Below are positions 44,454-54,873 of a DNA stretch of 64,000 nucleotides, piece by piece; position 1 is the stretch's first letter; each line of letters opens with the position of its first letter. A model generated the notes under the pieces. It searched no databases and had not been told where the DNA came from. It saw only the letters and a program-made list of their open reading frames with translations. Position numbers and translations under genes: made by a program. Origin of the DNA: Halomonas elongata DSM 2581. Its GTDB lineage: Bacteria; Pseudomonadota; Gammaproteobacteria; Pseudomonadales; Halomonadaceae. The DNA lies in NCBI RefSeq assembly GCF_000196875.2, contig NC_014532.2, forward strand, positions 1,426,001 to 1,490,000, read 5' to 3'.

Positions 44454-46403
44454 ATGATCAAGGGACTTTCCTCTGCAACCACGGTTGAAATAACCCAATA
44501 CTTCGAGCTTCGCCGCCTGACGGCCACCATCCTCTGTGCCGGAATGGGGGTGGCCGGGCTCATGGCCTCGGCTCCGGTCCTGGCCTACTCCAGTATCTAT
44601 GTGTTCGGCGACAGTCTGAGCGATGCGGGGCAATTTCCGGATAGCGAGTTGGGTGGACTGAACACGCTACGTTTTACCAACCGGCTAGGCCCAGACCACG
44701 ACACCACTCCCTATGGGCAGATTGCGACACAGTTGCTGGCAAAGGAGCTGGGCCTATCGGTGGTGCCCTCGACGTCCATCGTCCGGGATCAGGCCGGCCT
44801 GCCGGATGGAACCAATTACGCGGTGGGAGGATATACCACCGACCAGATATTGGCCTCGATCACCCAGGAGGGAGGGTCGGTCGTGCAGGCGGGTACGCCG
44901 TTTGACCGGAGCAAGGATGGCTACCTGGTTGCCTCTGGCGGCGTGGCCGACTCGGAGGCGCTCTATTACGTCAACGGCGGGGGCAATGACTTTCTGAATG
45001 GCCTGGTGACGGGGCCAGAGGGCGCCGTTGGCGCTGCTCATACCCTGGCTGACGCGGTGAACGCTCTGGCAGAGGCGGGGGCGAGCACCATCATGGTCGC
45101 CAATCTGCCGGATGTCGGGAAGACACCCGCTGGTCAGGCGGCTGGCCCGGCCCAGGCGGCAGGGACCTCGGCGCTGGTCGAGATATTCAATGATGCCTTG
45201 GGGCAGCGCCTGGCCGCGCTGGACGGCAGTGTCGACATCATTCGCTTGAATACCGATGGCCTGATGGCCGAGATCCTGGCATCGCCGGGCGAGTTCGGCT
45301 TTGCCGACGATGTACCGCTAGATCGGGTTTGCTTCGACGGTGCCTGCAATATCACGCCTTATGGGCAGGGCGGTGCCCAGGAAGACCCTGATAAGCTGCT
45401 GTTCAATGACGGTGTGCACCCGACGACGGCGGGGCAACATGTCCTGGGCGATTACGCCTATGCGATGCTGGCTGCGCCCGGGGTGCTCGGTCTGGCACCG
45501 AGGCTGGCGGTTGGTGCGCTGGACGCCACTCAGCACGGCTTGAGCAATGAGTTACGTCCAGGGGCCCAAGTGGAGGGCGTGCGGGTCTTTGCCACTGGTT
45601 CTGCTACCGAGGGCAGTGAGCACGGCAGGCGCTCCGATAGTCGGGAGTCCCTCGACAGCACCCAGCGGGGCGCCGGCGTGGGGGTGATGCTGCCGTTCGG
45701 TCACGGTTATGGCGGTGTGGCAGTCAGCCAACGCTATGGCGAGTTCGACCTCGATAATGGCAGCGACCTCGATGTTGAAGGCCAGGTCTTCAGCTTGTTC
45801 GCACGGCAGCACCTGGGGCCTGTCGGTGTGCAGGCGGTGGCCAGTTATGGTGATTTCGCGCTGGATCTCGACCGTCATGTGCGGTTGGGGAAGTCCTCGC
45901 GCACGCTATCGGGAGATCCGGATGGTGATGGTTTCGGTGCTGAGGTGAGAGTCGATTATCGTCTCACGGACAGCGACTCGCTCTGGTACACCGCGCCTTT
46001 CATGGCTTATCGCCATGTCGAGGCTGATATCGATGGTTATCGTGAGGCGGGATCGGCCGCCAATGCCTTGATCGTGTCCTCCCAGGACTTGAAGGAACGG
46101 CGCGTCGAGCTAGGGTTCATGGCCGATCGAGGCTTGATGGACGGATATGGCCTATATGCTGAGGCAGCCCTGGGTGAGCATTTGGGGGACGATCCGAAAG
46201 CCGCCGAGGTGCGCCTGGCCAGCCTGCCTAGCAATGCATGGCGTGCCGATGACATGGAGCGGGATAGTGATCACTATCTGCGCGTGGATGCCGGTTGGCG
46301 CATGCAGCTCGGTGAGAATGGCATGCTGCACCTGGGAGCCGGTGCCGAAACATGGGACGAAGTCGCCGCACATTTCGAGGTGGGTGCCAGCCTGGCTTTC
46401 TAG
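44454..46403 (+). CDS. Autotransporter GDSL/SGNH esterase
   Basis: A 649-residue type Va autotransporter. An unusually long signal region of about 44 residues leads to a SGNH hydrolase passenger with the nucleophile S54 in FGDSLSDAG, GGGNDF as the oxyanion block, and D319 and H322 in DGVHPTTAGQH. The C-terminal part from about residue 365 is an autotransporter beta-barrel, ending in phenylalanine (GASLAF) as outer membrane proteins do. It resembles EstA of Pseudomonas, a surface esterase linked to motility and biofilm. It stands alone with its own terminator. Confidence 0.92.
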   Translation: MIKGLSSATTVEITQYFELRRLTATILCAGMGVAGLMASAPVLAYSSIYVFGDSLSDAGQFPDSELGGLNTLRFTNRLGPDHDTTPYGQIATQLLAKELGLSVVPSTSIVRDQAGLPDGTNYAVGGYTTDQILASITQEGGSVVQAGTPFDRSKDGYLVASGGVADSEALYYVNGGGNDFLNGLVTGPEGAVGAAHTLADAVNALAEAGASTIMVANLPDVGKTPAGQAAGPAQAAGTSALVEIFNDALGQRLAALDGSVDIIRLNTDGLMAEILASPGEFGFADDVPLDRVCFDGACNITPYGQGGAQEDPDKLLFNDGVHPTTAGQHVLGDYAYAMLAAPGVLGLAPRLAVGALDATQHGLSNELRPGAQVEGVRVFATGSATEGSEHGRRSDSRESLDSTQRGAGVGVMLPFGHGYGGVAVSQRYGEFDLDNGSDLDVEGQVFSLFARQHLGPVGVQAVASYGDFALDLDRHVRLGKSSRTLSGDPDGDGFGAEVRVDYRLTDSDSLWYTAPFMAYRHVEADIDGYREAGSAANALIVSSQDLKERRVELGFMADRGLMDGYGLYAEAALGEHLGDDPKAAEVRLASLPSNAWRADDMERDSDHYLRVDAGWRMQLGENGMLHLGAGAETWDEVAAHFEVGASLAF

Positions 46404-46415
46404 GCAATGACGGCT

Positions 46416-46445
46416 CCAGCCCCTGCCGTGATCGGCAGGGGCTGG
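46416..46445. terminator. Terminator shared by the esterase gene and purN
   Basis: Perfect 13-bp stem (46416-46428 with 46433-46445) and a 4-nt loop, between convergent genes. Confidence 0.82.
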
Positions 46446-46454
46446 GATGAGGCT

Positions 46455-47189
46455 TCAGACGTCCTCGTCCAGCTCCTCGGCGGCATCGTCGTGGGAGAGA
46501 CGCATGCCGGTGGCCGGAAGCGGGGTGCCGTCCATGGTGACGGTGTCGCCCGACAGCTTGAGGCGCCCTTCGAGAAACCAGTTCACGGCAATGGGCAGGA
46601 TCAGGTGTTCGCGGGCCTGCACCTTGTCCTTCAGGCTGTCTTCGGAGTCCGTGCTGTCGACCTTGACCACGGCCTGGAGTGCCACAGGGCCGCCATCCAG
46701 TTCCTCGGTGACGAAGTGCACGCTGCAGCCGTGCTCGGTCACGCCGTCGGCGAGTGCCCGGGCATGGGTGTGCAGGCCCTGGTAGGCCGGCAGCAGCGAG
46801 GGATGGATGTTGAGCATCCGCCCCAGGAAGCGCTGGACGAAGCGCGGGGTGAGGATGCGCATGAAGCCGGCCAGGATCACGAGGTCGGGCTCGTGGCGTT
46901 CGATGACCTTGATCAGCGCACCATCGAAGGCCTCGCGGCTCTCGTACTCGCGGTGGGGCAGTGCCACGGCATCGATGCCGGCATCGCGGGCGCGCTTGAG
47001 GCCGTAGGCGTCGGGCTGGTTGGACACCACCGCGGCGATCTCACCGCCGAGACGGTCGTGTTCCTGGGCCTCGATCAGCGCCTGGAGGTTGCTGCCGTTG
47101 CCGGAAATCAGCACCACGACCCGCCGCGGCTCGGCGGGTTCGGGGGTGAAATCCTGCAGGGTATCGCTTGGGTAGTCGGTCTCGCTCAT
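46455..47189 (-). CDS. purN: Phosphoribosylglycinamide formyltransferase
   Basis: A 244-residue enzyme transferring formyl from 10-formyl-THF to GAR in purine synthesis. It has [43 protein letters not shown] and the catalytic aspartate in EELDGGP. The N-terminus carries about 20 extra residues before the core, and the C-terminus ends in an acidic tail. Its start overlaps the purM stop by four bases. Confidence 0.95.
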   Translation of the reverse strand: MSETDYPSDTLQDFTPEPAEPRRVVVLISGNGSNLQALIEAQEHDRLGGEIAAVVSNQPDAYGLKRARDAGIDAVALPHREYESREAFDGALIKVIERHEPDLVILAGFMRILTPRFVQRFLGRMLNIHPSLLPAYQGLHTHARALADGVTEHGCSVHFVTEELDGGPVALQAVVKVDSTDSEDSLKDKVQAREHLILPIAVNWFLEGRLKLSGDTVTMDGTPLPATGMRLSHDDAAEELDEDV

Positions 47190-48259
47190 TCTTTCAGGTT
47201 CTCCAGTCGGACCGCGTCATCGTTCTCGCCACGTGCGACGATGTCGCCGATGCGGTATACCGTCTCGCCCAGGGCCTGGAGGTGGGCTCGCGCCTGGTCG
47301 GCCCGATCCGCCGGTACCACCAGTACCATGCCGATGCCGCAGTTGAGCACGCGATGCATCTCGTGTTCGTCGACGTTGCCCTGGGCCTGCAGCCAGTCGA
47401 AGACCGCCGGGCGTTTCCAGCTGGCCACATCGATGCGGGCGGCGGTACCTTCGGGCAGGACCCTTGGCAGGTTCTCGAGCAGGCCACCCCCGGTGATGTG
47501 GGAAAGCGCATGAACCGGGATGTCGGTTTCCTTGAGCAGGGACAGCAGCGGCTTGACGTAGATGCGGGTCGGCGCCATCAGAGCATCGCCCAGGGGGCGG
47601 CCGTCGATGGCGGTGTCCAATGACGCCTCGCTGAGCTCGAGGATCTTGCGGATCAGCGAGTAGCCGTTGGAGTGCGGCCCGGACGAAGCCATGCCCAGCA
47701 GGACATCGCCTTCGCCGACCCGCTGGCCATCGAGAATCTCGTCTTTCTCGACCACGCCGACGCAGAAGCCGGCCAGATCGTAGTCGTTGCCCTCGTACAT
47801 GCCGGGCATCTCGGCGGTTTCGCCACCGACCAGGGCACAACCGGCCTGTTCGCAGCCCTGGCCGATGCCGGTCACCACGTCCGCGGCGATGTCGACATCC
47901 AGCTTGCCCGTGGCATAGTAGTCGAGAAACAGCAGGGGCTCGGCGCCGGCGACCACCAGATCATTGACGCACATGGCCACCAGGTCGATGCCGATGGTGT
48001 CGTGGCGCCCGAGGTCCATGGCCAGGCGAAGCTTGGTACCCACGCCGTCGGTGCCGGAAACCAGCACGGGCTCGCGGTAGCCGCTGGGAAGCTGGCACAG
48101 GGCGCCGAAGCCGCCCAGACTGCCCATGACCTCGGGGCGAGTCGTGCGACGGGCAACGCCCTTGATGCGATCGACCAGGGCATTGCCGGCATCGATGTCG
48201 ACGCCGGCATCCTTGTAGCTGAGCGAGGCGCCGCTCGGGCGCTTGGTGGAGTCGGTCAT
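47186..48259 (-). CDS. purM: Phosphoribosylformylglycinamidine cyclo-ligase
   Basis: A 357-residue ATP-dependent AIR synthetase. Conserved parts are [62 protein letters not shown] and [11 protein letters not shown]. The ATG at 48259 gives the standard N-terminus. First gene of the purMN operon and divergent from perM. Confidence 0.97.
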   Translation of the reverse strand: MTDSTKRPSGASLSYKDAGVDIDAGNALVDRIKGVARRTTRPEVMGSLGGFGALCQLPSGYREPVLVSGTDGVGTKLRLAMDLGRHDTIGIDLVAMCVNDLVVAGAEPLLFLDYYATGKLDVDIAADVVTGIGQGCEQAGCALVGGETAEMPGMYEGNDYDLAGFCVGVVEKDEILDGQRVGEGDVLLGMASSGPHSNGYSLIRKILELSEASLDTAIDGRPLGDALMAPTRIYVKPLLSLLKETDIPVHALSHITGGGLLENLPRVLPEGTAARIDVASWKRPAVFDWLQAQGNVDEHEMHRVLNCGIGMVLVVPADRADQARAHLQALGETVYRIGDIVARGENDDAVRLENLKE

Positions 48260-48416
48260 GGCCTGTCCTGTATGAACATTGCTGTCGAAGACGCGTCCCG
48301 GTGCCTTGGCCGTACAGTGGGGCAAGGGCGTCACGGTGGGCAAGATTGGGCGGAGATTGTAGCATCACGAGGCGTGGCACGCACCGCCACACCGGGCATC
48401 GCACAGGGAGAGCAGG

Positions 48417-49496
48417 ATGCGTAGACAAGGCTGGATCGCGGCCGTACTGGCGGCGTTGGGGTTGTGGTTCCTGATCAGCATAGAACCGGTGCTGATGCCG
48501 TTTTTCGTCAGCATGGTACTGGCCTATCTGGGCGATCCGCTGGCGGATCGACTGGAAGACAAGGGACTTTCGCGACGGCTGTCGGTATCGCTGGTGTTCC
48601 TGCTGCTGACGCTGGTCATCGTGCTGAGCCTGCTGCTCGTCATCCCGATTCTGGGCAGACAGATCGGCCAGCTTATCGAGTCGCTGCCCGCCATTCTGGG
48701 CTGGGTGCAGAGCACGGTGGTGCCGCGAATCCAGTCGATGACCGGCATGGATCTGAGCACGGATTTCGACCAGATGCGCGAGACGCTGGTCGATAACTGG
48801 AAGGAAACCGGCACCTTCGCGGCGACCTTGCTGGCTCAGGTGTCGAAGTCGGGTCTGGCGCTGGTCGCGTTGGTCGGCAACCTGGCGCTGATTCCGGTGG
48901 TGACCTTCTATCTGCTGCTGGACTGGGATGACCTGGTGGCCAAGGTGCGCGGATCGCTGCCACGCCGTTGGGAGCCGACGGTGGTGCGCCTGGCCGGGGA
49001 GTGCGACGAGGTCCTCTCGGCCTTCCTGCGCGGGCAACTGATCGTCATGCTGTGCCTGGGTATCATCTATGCCATCGGCCTGACCTTGCTGGGCGTGAAG
49101 TTCGGCCTGCTGATCGGCCTGTTGTCGGGGCTTGCCAGCATCGTGCCCTACCTCGGGGTGATCGTCGGTATCTCGGTGTCCGGACTGGTCGCCTTCTTTC
49201 AGTCCGGCGGCGAGATCTGGATGCTGCTGGGCGTGGCGGCGGTCTTCGGTTTCGGCCAGTTCATCGAAAGCATTGTGCTGCAGCCCAAGCTGCTGGGCGA
49301 CAAGATCGGCCTGCACCCGGTAGCGGTGATCTTCGCCGTGCTGGCCGGCGGTCAGCTTTTCGGCTTCACCGGGGTGCTGGTGGCGCTGCCGGTGGCGGCG
49401 ATGGTCATGGTGGTCTTGCGTTACCTGCATGAGCGCTATAAAAACAGTTCGCTCTACGATGCGGATCGTCGAGCTTCGAACGAGGAATCGCCATGA
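48417..49496 (+). CDS. perM: AI-2E/PerM family permease
   Basis: A 359-residue membrane protein of the AI-2E transporter/DUF20 family, with two N-terminal helices, a periplasmic segment of about 100 residues, and the family core GLLSGLASIVPYLGVIVGISVSGLVAFFQSGG plus QPKLLGDKIGLHPVAVIFAVLAGGQLFGFTGVLVALPVAA. The substrate is unknown for most members. Divergent from purM; its stop overlaps hda (ATGA). Confidence 0.92.
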   Translation: MRRQGWIAAVLAALGLWFLISIEPVLMPFFVSMVLAYLGDPLADRLEDKGLSRRLSVSLVFLLLTLVIVLSLLLVIPILGRQIGQLIESLPAILGWVQSTVVPRIQSMTGMDLSTDFDQMRETLVDNWKETGTFAATLLAQVSKSGLALVALVGNLALIPVVTFYLLLDWDDLVAKVRGSLPRRWEPTVVRLAGECDEVLSAFLRGQLIVMLCLGIIYAIGLTLLGVKFGLLIGLLSGLASIVPYLGVIVGISVSGLVAFFQSGGEIWMLLGVAAVFGFGQFIESIVLQPKLLGDKIGLHPVAVIFAVLAGGQLFGFTGVLVALPVAAMVMVVLRYLHERYKNSSLYDADRRASNEESP

Positions 49497-50194
49497 GTCG
49501 AGCACCCGCGCAGCTGCCATTGGGAGTCGGACTGCGTGACGATGCCACCTTCGCCAACTTTTATCCGGGGCCCAGTGCGACCCTGGTGGCTTGCCTGAAG
49601 CATCAACTGGAGGAGAGCGGCGAGCCGTTTCTCTATCTGTGGGGTGCCGATGGCGTGGGGCGCAGTCATCTCCTGCAGGCGGCCTGCCATGCCGCCTCCG
49701 ATCAGGACCGGCGAGCGCTCTATCTACCGCTCGAGGAACTCGGCCACTTTCCGCCGCTGATGCTCGAGGAGGTGGAGCGGCTCGACCTGCTGGCCATCGA
49801 TGACCTGGATCGGGTCGTCGGTCGCAAGCGCTGGGAGGAAGCGTTGTTCCATGCCTTCAACCGCTTGAGGGACGACGGGCGACGACTGATCGTTGCCGCT
49901 TCGGCGCCGCCTCGACAGCTGGCGGTCACCTTGCCCGACCTGGCATCCCGGTTGACCTGGGGGATGACGTTCCAGGTGCCCGGGCTTGATGATCAGGGGC
50001 GACTCGAGGCCCTGCGACTGCGAGCCGGAGGGCGAGGCATGGAACTGCCCGACGAGGTCGCACGCTATATCCTGCACCGTGGGCCGAGGCGTCTCGAAGC
50101 GTTGTTCGAGGTCCTGGAAACGCTCGATCGGGCCTCATTGTCGGCCCAGCGCAAGCTCACGATTCCCTTCGTCAAGCAGGCGCTGGGCTGGTAG
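49493..50194 (+). CDS. hda: DnaA regulatory inactivator Hda
   Basis: A 233-residue DnaA-like AAA+ protein that, with the beta clamp, promotes hydrolysis of DnaA-ATP after initiation. The N-terminus holds the clamp-binding peptide QLPLGVGLR, followed by FANFYPG, an incomplete P-loop ADGVGRSHLLQA, Walker B LLAIDDLDRV, and a sensor 2 region near IPFVKQALGW. The gene order purMN-perM-hda is common in gammaproteobacteria. Confidence 0.95.
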   Translation: MSRAPAQLPLGVGLRDDATFANFYPGPSATLVACLKHQLEESGEPFLYLWGADGVGRSHLLQAACHAASDQDRRALYLPLEELGHFPPLMLEEVERLDLLAIDDLDRVVGRKRWEEALFHAFNRLRDDGRRLIVAASAPPRQLAVTLPDLASRLTWGMTFQVPGLDDQGRLEALRLRAGGRGMELPDEVARYILHRGPRRLEALFEVLETLDRASLSAQRKLTIPFVKQALGW

Positions 50195-50240
50195 GCCGTT
50201 CAGGAAATGCTGAACAGATAGCCGATATGCAGTGTTTCCT

Positions 50241-51140
50241 TCATTCCTGCGGGCTGCATAGCTTCTCGGTCTCGAAGCGGAAGGCATTGAGAATGTCATC
50301 CTGGGTGAAACCATGGTGGGTCAGGGTTTCTTCCCACTCTGGAGTGTGGCGGTAAGCCGTGAGCACTTCATTGAAGGCATCGCGCAATGTCTCGGCGTCG
50401 TCGGGGAAGGTGAACCCACCCCAGCTACGCACGATCTCGCCATCCACCTTGGGATCCTCGAAGCCCGCCACCACTTCGACATCCGGGCTCTGCTCGCCGA
50501 GCCGGCTGACCGTGAGGCCGGTGCCGGCGTAGGCATCGGCGTGATCCGCCAGTAGCGTCTCGATGGCCGCGTCGTTGGATTCGATCTCGATCATTCGCGT
50601 GTCGGGGACGTCGAGCGAGCGGAGGATATCGACCTGGCTCGCGCCCTGGAGCACGGCGACGTCGATGTCGTCACGCCTGGCGAAGTCCTCGTAGCCGCGA
50701 ATGTCGAGAGGGTTGGTGGCCCTGACCAGCAAGCCTTCGCCATAGGACGTGTTGGGCGTCGAGAAGAGCACGCGCTCGCAGCGCCCGGGGCGAATCGCCA
50801 TCTCGGCGGCGGCCATGTCGAAACGTCCTTCCTCGAGGCCCGGAATCAGGTCGCCGAAGGAAGTGGCGACCCATTCGATGTCGTCGATGCCGAGTTCATC
50901 GAGCACATGGCGCGCCACCTCGGGACCGGCGCCCTGGCCCTGGTCCTCATCGTCGAGGTAGCCGTAAGGCACTTCGTTGGCCACGGCGACGCGAATGCTG
51001 CCCTGTTGGCGCAGTTCTTCCAGAGATGCGGCCAGGGCAGTCGGTGCCGTCAGGGTCAGCGCCAGGGGTACGGCCAGCCAGGCGAGGCGCGTGCCGGTGA
51101 GGGCACCTCGGGGCGTGGCGCCGATTTCCATTTCGTCCAT
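50241..51140 (-). CDS. Polar amino acid/ectoine-type ABC binding protein, EhuB-like
   Basis: A 299-residue periplasmic solute receptor of family 3. The start is followed by a long charged n-region, then a hydrophobic signal core ending TALAAS. The mature part has VAVANEVPYGYLDDEDQGQGAGPEVARHV, a sequence like EhuB, the ectoine/hydroxyectoine receptor, and GRCERVLFSTPNTSYGEGLLV. No permease or ATPase genes follow, so it either shares a transporter elsewhere or is a sensor protein. Ectoine is a family-level guess. Confidence 0.82.
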   Translation of the reverse strand: MDEMEIGATPRGALTGTRLAWLAVPLALTLTAPTALAASLEELRQQGSIRVAVANEVPYGYLDDEDQGQGAGPEVARHVLDELGIDDIEWVATSFGDLIPGLEEGRFDMAAAEMAIRPGRCERVLFSTPNTSYGEGLLVRATNPLDIRGYEDFARRDDIDVAVLQGASQVDILRSLDVPDTRMIEIESNDAAIETLLADHADAYAGTGLTVSRLGEQSPDVEVVAGFEDPKVDGEIVRSWGGFTFPDDAETLRDAFNEVLTAYRHTPEWEETLTHHGFTQDDILNAFRFETEKLCSPQE

Positions 51141-51298
51141 TGCCTACCTCCTCCGTTGGCACCACCGGATGGAGAGACACTGAGTGAATGCCCGTTTGCG
51201 CATCATCCCGCCCGGACAATGCATCCAGCGTCTCTGCCGTGGCGTGAGACTCCTTTCTCAGCGTAGATTGCTACCCCGGTCGGCGCCATCGGAGGGCG

Positions 51299-51838
51299 TC
51301 AGCGGTTCAGTTGTATCTCGCGATGCTGGCCGTCGCGCAGACCCACCTCATGAATGATCACCCGGCGCTGGCCGCTCGTGGGATCGACCAGGCTGCCCGA
51401 TACATAGAAATTGCCGGAGGGCAGGCCGCGCAGCATGAAGTAGCCATTGCCGTCGGTGCGGGTGGTGTGGGTGTAGGCGCGGGCACGAGGATCGGCGCGT
51501 TCCACCGCGCGACCGGCCAGGGCCTGCTCGGCCGCTTCGGCGGAGTAGGTGGTGACCGGGGCCACCGAGATGGTTTCGCCGCCCCCGACCACCGTGCCGG
51601 AGGCGGTGTCGAGCGTCAGGCGACCGCTGAGCGCGGCGTTGCCGGTTTTCTCCAGGGCTGCGTACTCGTCCTCGGGAAAGTCGACCTGGCGCGGCACGCG
51701 TCCGCGGTCGGTATCGTGCTCGTCGCCGATATCGGTGATGTCGACCGAGTCGTCGCGCTGCGTGCCGACCGATGGGGGGAGGGCCTGGCAGCCCGCAAGA
51801 ACGGCGCCCAGCAGAAGGGGCAGTAGAATCTGGCGCAT
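51299..51838 (-). CDS. Lipoprotein with carboxypeptidase-regulatory-like domain
   Basis: A 179-residue protein with a lipoprotein signal (LLLGAVLAGC, lipidated cysteine near 17). A charged linker of about 45 residues leads to a beta-sandwich of the transthyretin/CarboxypepD_reg type, recognised by LSGRLTLDTASGTVVGGGETISVAPVTTYS and DGNGYFMLRGLPSGNFYVSGSL. I know no specific function; an outer-membrane structural role is likely. Confidence 0.78.
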   Translation of the reverse strand: MRQILLPLLLGAVLAGCQALPPSVGTQRDDSVDITDIGDEHDTDRGRVPRQVDFPEDEYAALEKTGNAALSGRLTLDTASGTVVGGGETISVAPVTTYSAEAAEQALAGRAVERADPRARAYTHTTRTDGNGYFMLRGLPSGNFYVSGSLVDPTSGQRRVIIHEVGLRDGQHREIQLNR

Positions 51839-51889
51839 AGCATCTTCCTTTAGCGTTGGCCCTGTGCGCCGGGAGAGCTTAACGCAAAA

Positions 51890-51914
51890 GGGCCACCGCC
51901 AATAGCGGTGGCCC
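51890..51914 (-). terminator. Terminator of the phasin gene
   Basis: 10-bp stem (51890-51899 with 51905-51914) and a 5-nt loop. On the minus strand it is followed by TTTTGCG. Confidence 0.82.
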
Positions 51915-51939
51915 CAAAGATGACTCGTGGAGCGAGGGA

Positions 51940-52314
51940 TCAGGCCTTGCGGGTGGCCTTTTCGACGCTCTCGGAAGCCTGCTTGACGTTGGCGTCGGCG
52001 AGTTTCTGGCTCTGCTGGACGAAGTCCTGCTGCAGGGAGACGACCTTTTCGGCATCACCCTTGAAGCGCTCGGTCAGCTCCTTGGCGACCTTCTGCTGGC
52101 CTTCCATGTAGGAGCGCAGGCCCTCGGCATCCTTGACGTCGAGCAGGGAGCGAAGCTGGGCGATACCGGTTTCGGTATAGGCCTGGCCGGCATCCAGCTG
52201 GGCGCGCAGCAGCTTTTCGGTGTAATCCACGGACAGCGACGCATAGGCGCGTGCCGGGCCAAAGAACAGTGACTCGAATTGCTCGGTGAACTGCTGGGTA
52301 TTGAAATCGCGCAT
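51940..52314 (-). CDS. phaP: Phasin family protein
   Basis: A 124-residue mostly helical protein matching the phasin family, which coats polyhydroxyalkanoate granules. It has FNTQQFTEQFESLFFGPARAYASLSVDYTEKLL and the AETYTE-like repeated amphipathic helices, with a lysine-rich end (SVEKATRKA). No PHA synthase gene is nearby. Transcription probably starts near 52385 from a promoter embedded in an inverted repeat. Confidence 0.88.
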   Translation of the reverse strand: MRDFNTQQFTEQFESLFFGPARAYASLSVDYTEKLLRAQLDAGQAYTETGIAQLRSLLDVKDAEGLRSYMEGQQKVAKELTERFKGDAEKVVSLQQDFVQQSQKLADANVKQASESVEKATRKA

Positions 52315-52378
52315 CGTCTGAACCCTCCTGGGTCGGTCTTCGGTGAAGGCCTGGGCGATCCGCCGATGCCTTCGTGGT

Positions 52379-52424
52379 CATGTTGCAATGCACAATAGCA
52401 GGCGTTTTTGTGCATCGCAACATG
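52379..52424 (-). promoter_or_regulatory. Phasin promoter inside a 17-bp inverted repeat (PhaR-like operator)
   Basis: Arms 52379-52395 and 52408-52424 match at 16 of 17 positions. On the minus strand the distal arm holds -35 TTGCGA (52415-52420) and the proximal arm holds -10 TATTGT (52392-52397), 17 bases apart. A dimeric repressor on the arms would block RNA polymerase. PhaR is the natural candidate. Confidence 0.6.
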
Positions 52425-52579
52425 GGAGGCGTAAAAAAATATTTCGCACGAGACGCTGCGAGGGTCGACCGTCAAGCAGCGAGTGCGAGCGATGCGACCA
52501 AGAATCGTTCGGAAGCGCCTTGCAAGCATCTCCGGGCATCGCCATGGTGGGAGGAGGTCCTGCCGACGAGGAAACGAAG

Positions 52580-53959
<1,380 letters not shown>

Positions 53960-53995
53960 GGCTGAAGAGCCGGGCTGCGCCCGGAGAGGTAAGGG

Positions 53996-54020
53996 ATAAG
54001 CTATAAGCTGTAAGCTGTAA
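53996..54020. repeat. 7-bp tandem repeat (ATAAGCT/GTAAGCT)n downstream of fumC
   Basis: Three and a half copies of (A/G)TAAGCT directly before the fumC terminator stem. Confidence 0.85.
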
Positions 54021-54022
54021 GA

Positions 54023-54051
54023 AAACCCTCCGAGGATGCCTCGGAGGGTTT
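54023..54051. terminator. Terminator of fumC
   Basis: Perfect 13-bp stem (54023-54035 with 54039-54051) and a 3-nt loop, beginning with AAA and ending TTT. Confidence 0.88.
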
Positions 54052-54073
54052 GATGTTTCGGAGGATGGTAGAG

Positions 54074-54128
54074 GAGGCGTACAGGGAAGGGTTCACAGCG
54101 CCCTCGCGATGGCCTGTCGCCGGAAAGC
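54074..54128. repeat. Dispersed intergenic repeat, copy B
   Basis: Matches 27516-27571 at about 85% with the identical 17-base core at 54089-54105. The rest of the gap up to 54210 shows nothing I can identify. Confidence 0.7.
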
Positions 54129-54210
54129 TCACCTTCACAGCTTCTAAATGAGCATTTCAAGCCGAGTTTCAACGCCCTATGGGTGAGCAAAGTGATCGGT
54201 TGATGCCTTT

Positions 54211-54783
54211 TTAGAAGGGAATATGCACCGAGGCGGTCACCAGGTTGAGGTGGGCGAGCGTCGGGTCGTCGAAGCGTTCGTATTCGAGTTGGCTGATCAG
54301 GCGCGAGAACTTCCAGCGAGCGCCGAAGCCTTCGACGCGTGTGGTGCCGCCGTCCGGTGCGGCGGCGTTGCCGGTGACCGCTTCGCTTTCCCAGCCCGCC
54401 AGGCCGGATTTGGCGTACAGGCCGACATCACCCAGGCGCACGCCGGCGATCAGGCTGCCGCCCAGGCTGGTGGTGTCGACGAGCATCTGCTGGTGGCCGG
54501 AGAGAGGAACATCGTCGCTTTCGCGATAGCTGAACTCGGCACCGAGATCCAGTGCGGGCAGGCCCGGAGGAGTGAAGCCGGCGGTTAGGCGGAAGCCCGA
54601 GGTGTATCGATCGGGGCTGTGAAGATCGTCGCCCTGGATCAGCAGGCCGTTGTCGAGTTGCGTGAGTTCGGTGGACAGGCCCGCGTAGGAGGGGGCGCCG
54701 GCGGCCATCGACAGCGACGCATAGGCGCTGGCGAACATCAGCACCAAGGTTGTCGCCACTCCTTTTTCAACGCGAAATGTCAT
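54211..54783 (-). CDS. Outer-membrane beta-barrel protein
   Basis: A 190-residue protein with a signal peptide (MTFRVEKGVATTLVLMFASAYASLSMAAGA) and alternating amphipathic strands ending in phenylalanine (VTASVHIPF), the mark of an outer membrane barrel. About eight strands are likely. The start at 54783 follows AGGGGAC; the upstream ATG at 54801 is less well placed. I cannot assign a family. Confidence 0.78.
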   Translation of the reverse strand: MTFRVEKGVATTLVLMFASAYASLSMAAGAPSYAGLSTELTQLDNGLLIQGDDLHSPDRYTSGFRLTAGFTPPGLPALDLGAEFSYRESDDVPLSGHQQMLVDTTSLGGSLIAGVRLGDVGLYAKSGLAGWESEAVTGNAAAPDGGTTRVEGFGARWKFSRLISQLEYERFDDPTLAHLNLVTASVHIPF

Positions 54784-54873
54784 GTCCCCTGTTCCTGGCA
54801 TGGCCGCGTTGCGGCCCCGTTCTTGTCGGATTCTTCTCGATCATGCTGGTCCGTTAGAAGGTAGCACCTGGTA

